The notes below the pieces were generated by a model. It did not search any database. It was not told where the DNA came from and was given only the letters and a program-made list of their open reading frames with translations. Shown here one piece after another: positions 4,934-10,744 of a stretch of 10,744 nucleotides of DNA. Source of the DNA: Ruminococcus sp. (lineage in GTDB: Bacteria; Bacillota; Clostridia; Oscillospirales; Acutalibacteraceae). Within the stretch, counting starts at the first letter, position 1. Every line of letters starts with the position of its first letter. Made by a program: the position numbers and the translations under genes. The stretch spans positions 1 through 10,744 of the forward strand of contig JAMPAE010000035.1 of the NCBI GenBank assembly GCA_023667385.1. The letters are read 5' to 3'.

Positions 4934-6004
4934 ATGGAAATCAAAATCACAAAAACAACTGCACCAAAGGAGAAACCTGCAAAAGGCCAGGCTCTCGGCT
5001 TCGGTCACATTTTCACTGATCATATGTTCATCATGAACTATACCGAGGGTAAGGGCTGGCACGATGCAAGAATCGTTCCCTATGGCGACATTTCAATTGC
5101 ACCGAGTGCAATGGTTTTCCATTATGGTCAGGAGATGTTTGAAGGTCTCAAGGCTTATAAAGGTGATGACGATAAGGTTTACCTTTTCCGTCCGGACATG
5201 AACGCAAAAAGAACAAACAAAACCAATGAAAGACTTTGCATTCCGCAGATGGATGTTAACGATTACGTTCAGGCTGTTAAAGCTCTTGTTGACGTTGACA
5301 GAGATTGGGTACCGACAGATCCGGGCACATCACTTTACATTCGTCCGTTCATCATTGCAACCGATGAATTTCTCGGTGTTGCTCCGTCAAAGACCTATCT
5401 GTTTATGATTATCCTCTCACCGTCAGGTGCTTATTATGAAAGTGGACTTGAACCTGTTGGTATTTGGATTGAGGATGAGTATGTTCGTGCTGTTAAGGGT
5501 GGCATGGGCTTTGCAAAAACAGGCGGTAACTATGCTGCAAGCCTCATCGCTCAGGTTAAAGCACATGACAGCGGCTATGCTCAGGTTCTTTGGCTTGACG
5601 GCGTTGAAAGAAAATACATTGAAGAAGTTGGCTCAATGAACATCTTCTTTAAAATCGCAGGCAAGGTTGTCACTCCGATGCTTAACGGCAGCATTCTTCC
5701 GGGTATTACCCGTGACTCAATCATTCACGTTTGCAAGGATTGGGGTTATGAAGTTGAAGAAAGAAGAGTTTCTGTTGAAGAACTTGTTGCTGCTGCAAAA
5801 GACGGCACACTTGAGGAAGTTTTCGGCACAGGCACAGCAGCCGTTGTTTCACCGGTTAACAAGCTTCGCTATGTTGATGATGTAATGAACATCGGTGATG
5901 GCGGAATCGGTGAGCTTACCCAAAAGCTTTATGATGAGCTGACAGGCATTCAGTGGGGCAAGAAAGACGATCCGTACGGCTGGAGAGTAACAGTCGGCGA
6001 ATAA
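4934..6004 (+). CDS. ilvE: Branched-chain amino acid aminotransferase (long BCAT type)
   Basis: This 356-residue pyridoxal-phosphate enzyme of fold type IV transfers the amino group between glutamate and the 2-oxo acids of leucine, isoleucine and valine, the last step of their synthesis. It is of the longer BCAT type. The cofactor lysine is K195 in GGMGFAKTGGNYAAS (189-203), equivalent to the lysine in the GNYKLGGNY segment of mammalian BCATs. Other conserved parts are FHYGQEMFEGLKAY (62-75), LYIRPF (134-139), EEVGSMNIFF (230-239), LPGITRDSI (255-263) and GTGTAAVVSPV (298-308). The gene is single, with its own promoter and terminator; its Shine-Dalgarno site (AAAGAGAAG) is weak and about 10 bases from the ATG. 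No other ilv or leu gene is in the window. Confidence 0.95.
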   Translation: MEIKITKTTAPKEKPAKGQALGFGHIFTDHMFIMNYTEGKGWHDARIVPYGDISIAPSAMVFHYGQEMFEGLKAYKGDDDKVYLFRPDMNAKRTNKTNERLCIPQMDVNDYVQAVKALVDVDRDWVPTDPGTSLYIRPFIIATDEFLGVAPSKTYLFMIILSPSGAYYESGLEPVGIWIEDEYVRAVKGGMGFAKTGGNYAASLIAQVKAHDSGYAQVLWLDGVERKYIEEVGSMNIFFKIAGKVVTPMLNGSILPGITRDSIIHVCKDWGYEVEERRVSVEELVAAAKDGTLEEVFGTGTAAVVSPVNKLRYVDDVMNIGDGGIGELTQKLYDELTGIQWGKKDDPYGWRVTVGE

Positions 6005-6070
6005 TGTCAATATTGGTTGCGGAAAAGTATGCACAAAATTTCAGCTTCATTCCGCCAAAAAAAGAAAATC

Positions 6071-6098
6071 AGCCGGGTACATTTGTATCCGGCTTTTT
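6071..6098 (+). terminator. Rho-independent terminator of ilvE
   Basis: A 10-bp GC-rich stem with one G-U pair (6071-6080 with 6085-6094) closes a 4-base loop (ATTT) and runs into TTTTT. It lies 67 bases after the ilvE stop, in the convergent gap with the minus-strand epimerase gene. Confidence 0.9.
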
Positions 6099-6122
6099 GT
6101 GTGGATGATAGGTGGATTCTCA

Positions 6123-6136
6123 CTGTTATATAACAG
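6123..6136. repeat. Perfect 14-bp palindrome between convergent terminators
   Basis: CTGTTATATAACAG is its own reverse complement. It lies between the ilvE terminator and the terminator of the epimerase gene, at the point where minus-strand transcripts would end. It may be part of a 3'-end fold or a protein site; neither is shown. Confidence 0.4.
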
Positions 6137-6137
6137 C

Positions 6138-6164
6138 AAAGCGGCTGCATAATGCAACCGCTTT
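6138..6164 (-). terminator. Hairpin terminator of the epimerase-like gene
   Basis: AAAGCGG (6138-6144) pairs with CCGCTTT (6158-6164). After one C-A mismatch the inner TGCA/TGCA continues the stem around a 3-base loop. On the minus strand it starts 15 bases after the stop codon and is followed by a weak T-rich tail (TTTGCTGTT). The outer stem motif resembles that of the terminator at 28-69. Confidence 0.7.
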
Positions 6165-6179
6165 AACTTTATGTTGTTC

Positions 6180-7679
6180 TTATTCGCTGTAGCCGAAGTA
6201 AATGTCGTCGGTGTAAACGTTGTTTTCTGACGGGTCATGGTGAGCATACCAAACTTGAGCGAAGAACGGATTTGTTCTTGCAATTTCGTCATATTTCCAC
6301 GGCATCGGAAGGCATTCCGGGCACCAGTGACCACCCTTGAGAACAAGGTTCGGTGACATTTCAAATTCATGTCCGCATGAGCATTTCCACTTGATAGGAG
6401 TGTACATATCCTTGCCAAGCTTCTTTGAAAGGCATTCACCGCCTCTGAATTCAGCAGCTTTCTGCATATCGGCTATTGTGAGCTTGTTGAACGGTTTGCT
6501 TTCGTCATAACCGTGATCGAGATAGCTCATTTCATATTTATCGGGAACAACAACTTCAAATTCATCCCAACCGCCGATTGATTTGTAGTTTTCTTTTGAA
6601 CCATAGAAAGCAGTGATTCTTTCTTTCATGCCGTTTTCAATCCAAGTCTGAGTACCGAACATTGCTGAATATGCAATCGGCTTCATCATGAACTTCTTAA
6701 CAAGTGAAAGCGGTGCAAGACCTGAAAGCTTAAAGAAGAACGGTACCTGGCTTGAAAGGTGCTTGAAGTATTCCTTAACGGGAATGTTAGCTCTGAAGTG
6801 GAGATAATCTTCAAGATCCTGAGCGTCGGTGTACCACTGACCATGGAAGTTCTGAGTGATGAACCAGTTCGGTTCAAAGATCTTCTTAACAACATCCTTA
6901 CCCTTCATGCCGATTGAGTTAAGGAGAAGCTCCTCGAATTCATAGTTTGTAAGGCGATATTCAGGGCCGCTGCTGATGTTATAGAATCTACGCCAAAATT
7001 CTTCCGGAACAGATTCATTGCAAACCTTTGCGCAAAGACGTCCGCTGTCTTCAACTGTTGCCCATTCGAGCATACCATTGATGGGTACGTGGAACATGAT
7101 TGGATCCATGTTCTTGAGAATGTCAGCATAAAGGATACCTGTCTGTCTGAGTGATACCCAATATTTAAGACCTGAATCTGCAAGAAGCCTTTCAGCCATG
7201 GTTTTGCTGATTGCATAGTGGTCATAAACGCTGATTTGAATCGGGTCGCCGGTTCTGCCCCAATGAACAGGTGCATTTCTGTCGCCGGTCTGAGCAACTG
7301 TGCCGATATAAACAACCTTAACAGCGTCAGGGTCGGGCTGAGCTTTAACAGCCTTGATGATGTTTTCCATTGCTGTTACGTTTGTGAAAAGTGTCTTTTT
7401 CGGGAAGTAGTCAGCAGCAGGGGAAACAAGTCCGCCAACGTGAAGAACATAATCAACACCGTTAACGCTGTTGAGAACATCTTCATAAACGGTAAGGTCA
7501 CCCCACACAAACTTGATGCTTGGATCATTCATATAAGGCGCAAACTTTTCTCTGTTCTTTTTGCTGTCACGGTTCAAAAGAACGATATTGTACATATCAC
7601 GTCTTTGATAAAGCTCTTTGAAACCTGCAAAACCCATGTTTCCTGATGATCCGGTAAGTAAAACAGTTTTCTTCATCAT
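6180..7679 (-). CDS. NAD-dependent epimerase/dehydratase-like protein with C-terminal zinc module
   Basis: This 499-residue protein has two clear parts. The N-terminal extended short-chain dehydrogenase domain (about 1-260) has the nucleotide-binding loop TGSSGNMGF with G10, G13 and G16, an acidic D61 in the WGDLTVYEDV segment, and the catalytic pair Y155 and K159 in YAISK, with T127 near the position of the catalytic Ser/Thr. It should bind NAD(P) and act on a sugar nucleotide or similar substrate, which the sequence does not reveal. A middle region (about 270-400) has no match I recognise. The C-terminus (about 408-458) contains GGECLS, then C433, C435 and H437, then C453 and C456 in HWCPEC, a treble-clef-like zinc module. 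Two adjacent ATG codons (7679, 7676) follow GGAG by 6 and 9 bases. There is no signal peptide or membrane segment. The gene has a terminator on both sides, so it is probably a single-gene unit. Confidence 0.85.
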   Translation of the reverse strand: MMKKTVLLTGSSGNMGFAGFKELYQRRDMYNIVLLNRDSKKNREKFAPYMNDPSIKFVWGDLTVYEDVLNSVNGVDYVLHVGGLVSPAADYFPKKTLFTNVTAMENIIKAVKAQPDPDAVKVVYIGTVAQTGDRNAPVHWGRTGDPIQISVYDHYAISKTMAERLLADSGLKYWVSLRQTGILYADILKNMDPIMFHVPINGMLEWATVEDSGRLCAKVCNESVPEEFWRRFYNISSGPEYRLTNYEFEELLLNSIGMKGKDVVKKIFEPNWFITQNFHGQWYTDAQDLEDYLHFRANIPVKEYFKHLSSQVPFFFKLSGLAPLSLVKKFMMKPIAYSAMFGTQTWIENGMKERITAFYGSKENYKSIGGWDEFEVVVPDKYEMSYLDHGYDESKPFNKLTIADMQKAAEFRGGECLSKKLGKDMYTPIKWKCSCGHEFEMSPNLVLKGGHWCPECLPMPWKYDEIARTNPFFAQVWYAHHDPSENNVYTDDIYFGYSE

Positions 7680-7733
7680 ATATTACTCCAATCATTTTTA
7701 TTTTTTTGCTGATAGATAGAATCTATTGTCAAC

Positions 7734-7739
7734 ATTATA
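7734..7739 (-). promoter_or_regulatory. Candidate -10 box for the epimerase-like gene
   Basis: A perfect TATAAT reads on the minus strand at 7739-7734, about 55 bases before the start codon. No good -35 box lies 16-18 bases upstream (best is ACAATT at 17). A TTGACA just downstream on the same strand (7732-7727) has no usable -10 box. The promoter is therefore only tentatively placed. Confidence 0.35.
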
Positions 7740-7847
7740 TAACAAAATCCTGCAATAATTGTTAACTGTTTATTAATTTTTTTGTCATATTTTAAACGGA
7801 TTTCATAAAATTCCTAATCCGGAAAGAATATCAATTATAAATACAGC

Positions 7848-7885
7848 AAAAAATCAGCGGCTCAAATTGAACTGCTGATTTTTTT
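7848..7885 (-). terminator. Terminator of the glycoside hydrolase gene, bidirectional in form
   Basis: AAAAAATCAGC (7848-7858) pairs with GCTGATTTTTT (7874-7884), and the stem continues inward through a G-U and a G-C pair, one mismatch and TCA/TGA. It has T-runs on both strands. It lies 61 bases after the glycoside hydrolase stop and upstream of the epimerase gene, separating the two transcription units. Confidence 0.85.
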
Positions 7886-7945
7886 ATGTTATTAATTTAA
7901 TTTGGCAGTGTCAGCCCTGCTTAAACACAGTCTAAGCGCATATCA

Positions 7946-9712
7946 TCAAAAGGTAAGTTTCTTGTTGATTTCAATGACAGTTTCTTCCTCAAGCTTAATC
8001 ATCTCACGGTCGTATGTGAGCATACCGTTGACTTCAAATTCAACGTCGGAAACCTGGGTGTATACCGTTGCGGAAAGTCCCTTTTTCATTGCGGGAATGA
8101 CCTGATTTTCGTGGAGCTTGCGATATGCTTTGGTCATGCTTTCCTTGCTCTTATACATCTGATAGCCGAAGCTTTTGCTCTTGTTCCAAACGTGGTCGTC
8201 AATGATCTGGCTATAGCCGCCGTATTCACTGAGAACGAACGGTCTGCCGTCATATTTCGGAGCGGTGACAGGAAGAATATATCTGTGGATACTTCTCAAA
8301 TCACAGCCCTTTTGGTCATACCAGCCGCTTGCGTGGTCAACAATACGGCTTGGATCTTTGGCTTTAACAGCATCGCCGATGCGCTTTGCATCAAACTGAC
8401 CCCAGCCTTCATTAAACGGAACCCAGCATCCGATTGACGGGTGATTATAAAGTGCATCCATCATCTCGAAAAGCTCATCTTCAAACTGAGTTCTCCATTC
8501 AATTTTGTCTCGATTAAAGGTTTTATATGCATTATCCTTTTTGCTCAGACGAACGATGGGGGAGAAAACATTCTGCACGTTCGGAAGCACGCCTGCATGG
8601 AAAACGTTGAGCGCTTTACCGCCGCTTACCATGTCCTGCCAAACGATCATGCCGATTTTGTCGCAGTGATAATACCAACGGTCTGGTTCAACCTTGATGT
8701 GCTTTCTGAGCATATTGAAGCCGAGCCTTTTCATTGTTTCAATGTCATAAATCATTGCCTCGTCAGTTGGAGCGGTGAGTCCGCCGTCACTCCAGTATCC
8801 CTGATCAAGCAACCCTTTTTGGAAATACGGCTGGTTATTGAGAAACAGCCTTGCATAGCCGTCATGTTCACCGATGCTGAACTTTCTCATTGCAAAATAT
8901 CCCTTTACGCTGTCAACAACTTCATCGTTGTTTGAAAGTTCAAGCACAAAGTCATAAAGGAACGGCGTTTCAGGTGACCAAAGCTTTGCATTTGGAATGC
9001 TGATTTTGTCGTCAGCGGTGATGTTTTTTTCTGCAATAACATTGTCACCGTCAAGCACTTTGATTTTAAGTGTGCCTGTGCCCTCAACTTCGGTTTTGAT
9101 GTTGAGTTCTCCTGCGTCAATGTCAGGGGTAATCTTATATGAATCAATATGATTTTCGTTCACGGCTTCAAGCCACACTGTTTGCCAAATACCTGAGGTT
9201 GCAGTATACCAAAAGCCATGAGATTCGCTGGCTTGTTTGCCTCTGTTCTGCCATCCCTCATCAGTTGGGTCATATACCCAAACAACAAGCTCATTTTCGC
9301 CATTTGCGAGTGCATCGGTGATGTCAAAGGTGAATGGACAGTAGCCGCCTGTGTGACCACCAATGAATTTGTGGTTTATGTATACTTTGCATTCCCAGTC
9401 AACGGCGCCAAAGTGGAGAAGTGTCTTTTTGCCGGCAAATGCTTCAGGCAAGGTGAATTTTTTTCTGTACCACAGTCTGTCTTTAGCGGTGATTTTTTTG
9501 CATACGCCTGAAAGGCAGCTTTCAATTGCAAACGGAACACGGATTTCGCCATCGAAGCTTTCAACCCATTCAGCGGTTTCATCAGTAACGGCATAGTCAA
9601 ACATTCCGTTGAGGTTGAGCCACGAATCTCTCACCATCTGTGGGCGGGGGTATTCCTGCAAAGGCGCATCACACATTGCTTCCTTTGCCCAGCGTGTTGT
9701 TAATGTCATCAT
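7946..9712 (-). CDS. Glycoside hydrolase family 2 enzyme, beta-galactosidase-like, intracellular
   Basis: This 588-residue glycosidase has the GH2 architecture. A jelly-roll sugar-binding domain begins near the PRPQMVRDSWLNLNG motif (22-36) and includes the LWYRKKF strand and a GGHTGGYCPFTFDIT segment. An immunoglobulin-like domain follows (about 185-280), then a catalytic TIM barrel (about 280-570). The acid/base glutamate is E435 in FNEGWGQFD and the nucleophile is E496 in VLSEYGGYS. It releases a terminal beta-linked sugar with retention. It is much shorter than LacZ and lacks the extra C-terminal domains. The Asn-x-Lys motif typical of beta-glucuronidases is not seen near the barrel end (VNGMLTYDRE instead), so galactosidase-like activity is the better guess; the true substrate is open. 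There is no signal peptide, so substrate must be imported. The ATG at 9712 is preferred over one at 9745 because AAGGAG precedes it by 7 bases. Confidence 0.88.
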   Translation of the reverse strand: MMTLTTRWAKEAMCDAPLQEYPRPQMVRDSWLNLNGMFDYAVTDETAEWVESFDGEIRVPFAIESCLSGVCKKITAKDRLWYRKKFTLPEAFAGKKTLLHFGAVDWECKVYINHKFIGGHTGGYCPFTFDITDALANGENELVVWVYDPTDEGWQNRGKQASESHGFWYTATSGIWQTVWLEAVNENHIDSYKITPDIDAGELNIKTEVEGTGTLKIKVLDGDNVIAEKNITADDKISIPNAKLWSPETPFLYDFVLELSNNDEVVDSVKGYFAMRKFSIGEHDGYARLFLNNQPYFQKGLLDQGYWSDGGLTAPTDEAMIYDIETMKRLGFNMLRKHIKVEPDRWYYHCDKIGMIVWQDMVSGGKALNVFHAGVLPNVQNVFSPIVRLSKKDNAYKTFNRDKIEWRTQFEDELFEMMDALYNHPSIGCWVPFNEGWGQFDAKRIGDAVKAKDPSRIVDHASGWYDQKGCDLRSIHRYILPVTAPKYDGRPFVLSEYGGYSQIIDDHVWNKSKSFGYQMYKSKESMTKAYRKLHENQVIPAMKKGLSATVYTQVSDVEFEVNGMLTYDREMIKLEEETVIEINKKLTF

Positions 9713-9759
9713 AGTTTTTCTCCTTTTCACAATAAAACTTTCCATAGTCTAACTAATTA

Positions 9760-9788
9760 ATTTTATAATATTATTGCACTAATGTCCA
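9760..9788 (-). promoter_or_regulatory. Candidate promoter of the glycoside hydrolase gene
   Basis: On the minus strand TGGACA (9788-9783) and TAAAAT (9765-9760) are 17 bases apart, about 48 bases before the chosen start codon. Each box has one mismatch to consensus. The surrounding 95-base gap is AT-rich and shows no clear terminator for manA, so read-through from manA is also possible. Confidence 0.45.
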
Positions 9789-9843
9789 TGCATATTTTAG
9801 CTAAAAAGACCGCAGATAAAACAGCAAATGTCACAAATCAGGC

Positions 9844-10744
9844 TCATACCCTTGTTTTAAGCACGGTCAGTGCACCAAGAATTTCAATGCTGCCGAAGCC
9901 TGCCGGAATGAACACGCTTTCGCCTTTATAAAGTGTGATGCAGTTGTCGCCGTAGTTGATTACGCCGTTGCCGTCAAGTGCAACAAGTGAAACGAACGAG
10001 GTTTCATCGGCGATGACGGTTGCTTTTTCCTCAATGTCAAGTCGTGTCACGGTGAACAGATTGCATTTTGTCAGCAGTGTGCTTTTGAAGCCGTCATGTG
10101 TGATTGTTTCGTCGTCGGGCTTTCCGCTGCACGGCATTGCCTTGAGGTTAATGACATCAACTGCTTTGTCAATATGCAGCTCACGTGGCTTGCCGTTTTG
10201 CAGCCTGCCATAGTCATAGACACGGTAGGTTACGTTTGAATTTTGCTGAACTTCTGCAAGAAGAATACCCTTGCAGATGGCATGAATTGTGCCCGATTCA
10301 ATGAAGAATAAATCACCTTTTTTCACCTTAACACGGTTTACGTTGTCAAGCAAGGTGCCGCTTTCAATGCTGTCTCGCAGCTCCTGCTTTGTCATGTCAC
10401 GGCTCAGACCATAAATGATTTCAGCACCCTCGTCGCAGTCAATGATGTACCACGCCTCGGTTTTGCCATATTGATTTTCGTGCTCGAGTGCGTATTCATC
10501 GCTTGGATGCACCTGAACTGAGAGGTCATCCTTTGCATCAATCAGCTTGATGAGTATCGGGAAAAAGTCAAACTTATCGCAGTTTGTGCCAAGATATGAC
10601 TTGCCCTCGTTTTCAAGCACGCTCTTGAGCGTTCTGCCGTCAAAAGTACCTCCGTGAATGATGTTTTCGCCGTCATCGTGGCATGAGAGCACCCACGCTT
10701 CGGCTTGTTTATCCGTGAAAGAAACAATGTCAAATTCCTTTGAA
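9844..10744 (-). CDS. manA: Mannose-6-phosphate isomerase, class I, 5' end outside window
   Basis: ManA interconverts mannose 6-phosphate and fructose 6-phosphate in the cytoplasm and depends on zinc. The reading frame stays open to the right edge: 299 residues are visible and roughly 30 at the N-terminus, normally including a WGG motif, are missing. Family marks, numbered within the visible part, are EAWVLSCHDDGE (14-25), the metal-binding VQVHPSDEYA (76-85, with Q77 and H79), E96 in GKTEAWYI, H154 in SGTIHAI, and the active-site arginine in TYRVYDYGR (near 174). The cupin fold and expected total length (about 330) fit the short ManA form of Firmicutes. A GTG at 10690-10692 lies inside the conserved AWVLSCH segment, so it is not the start. 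The glycoside hydrolase gene follows on the same strand 131 bases downstream. Confidence 0.93.
   Translation of the reverse strand, partial: SKEFDIVSFTDKQAEAWVLSCHDDGENIIHGGTFDGRTLKSVLENEGKSYLGTNCDKFDFFPILIKLIDAKDDLSVQVHPSDEYALEHENQYGKTEAWYIIDCDEGAEIIYGLSRDMTKQELRDSIESGTLLDNVNRVKVKKGDLFFIESGTIHAICKGILLAEVQQNSNVTYRVYDYGRLQNGKPRELHIDKAVDVINLKAMPCSGKPDDETITHDGFKSTLLTKCNLFTVTRLDIEEKATVIADETSFVSLVALDGNGVINYGDNCITLYKGESVFIPAGFGSIEILGALTVLKTRV

Noticed and set aside
7218..7646. Open frame of about 142 codons on the plus strand opposite the epimerase-like gene
   Set aside because: It lies fully antisense to a gene with clear catalytic motifs, and its product resembles no protein family.
7727..7732. 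TTGACA on the minus strand as a -35 box for the epimerase-like gene
   Set aside because: The bases 16-19 positions downstream are A-rich without a -10-like hexamer.
8441..8935. Open frame of about 164 codons on the plus strand opposite the glycoside hydrolase gene
   Set aside because: It is an antisense shadow of a motif-rich coding region, with no recognisable domains.
9713..9745. Upstream in-frame ATG at 9745 for the glycoside hydrolase
   Set aside because: It would add 11 basic residues but lacks a Shine-Dalgarno site, while AAGGAG lies 7 bases before the ATG at 9712.

Overview
The window looks like chromosome of a low-to-mid GC, Gram-positive anaerobe of the Clostridia, most likely an Oscillospiraceae/Ruminococcaceae-type gut bacterium. 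The clues are an HPr protein with both the catalytic His15 and the regulatory Ser46, a RimM-TrmD pair, a DUF1836 protein, an ANTAR-domain regulator, purine-rich Shine-Dalgarno sites, sigma-A-type promoters and U-tailed hairpin terminators. The genus cannot be fixed from the sequence alone. I see no insertion sequence, phage gene, CRISPR array, tRNA or rRNA.

Layout. (1) On the minus strand at 73-885 is an RlmA-family 23S rRNA guanine methyltransferase with a strong terminator at its 3' end. It is divergent from a plus-strand pair, ybaK (Cys-tRNA(Pro) deacylase) and a DUF1836 protein, and the two good promoters lie interleaved in the 100-base gap. (2) At 2102-2341 is a self-contained unit: promoter, Shine-Dalgarno site, a 43-codon amphipathic small protein and a terminator. 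(3) rimM and trmD follow, overlapping by 11 bases. (4) ptsH (HPr) has its own promoter and terminator. An ANTAR regulator with a degenerate receiver domain comes next and has no visible promoter of its own. (5) ilvE, a branched-chain aminotransferase, has its own promoter and terminator. (6) From 6180 to the right edge everything is on the minus strand. In transcription order these are manA (mannose-6-phosphate isomerase, 5' end outside the window), an intracellular family 2 glycoside hydrolase, and an NAD-dependent epimerase/dehydratase-like protein with a C-terminal zinc-binding module.

How the genes fit together. The left half is mainly translation upkeep: rRNA and tRNA methylation, ribosome maturation and tRNA proofreading. 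The middle holds a carbon-regulation carrier (HPr), a putative RNA-binding antiterminator and branched-chain amino acid metabolism. The right half is sugar metabolism: an isomerase, a glycosidase and a short-chain dehydrogenase-fold enzyme, in apparently separate transcription units.

Most of the window is ordinary core genome. The parts that deserve a second look are the 43-residue small protein gene, the epimerase fused to a zinc module of a type I associate with homing endonucleases and other nucleic-acid-binding proteins, the ANTAR protein whose receiver lacks phosphorylation residues, and the interleaved divergent promoters at 902-968.
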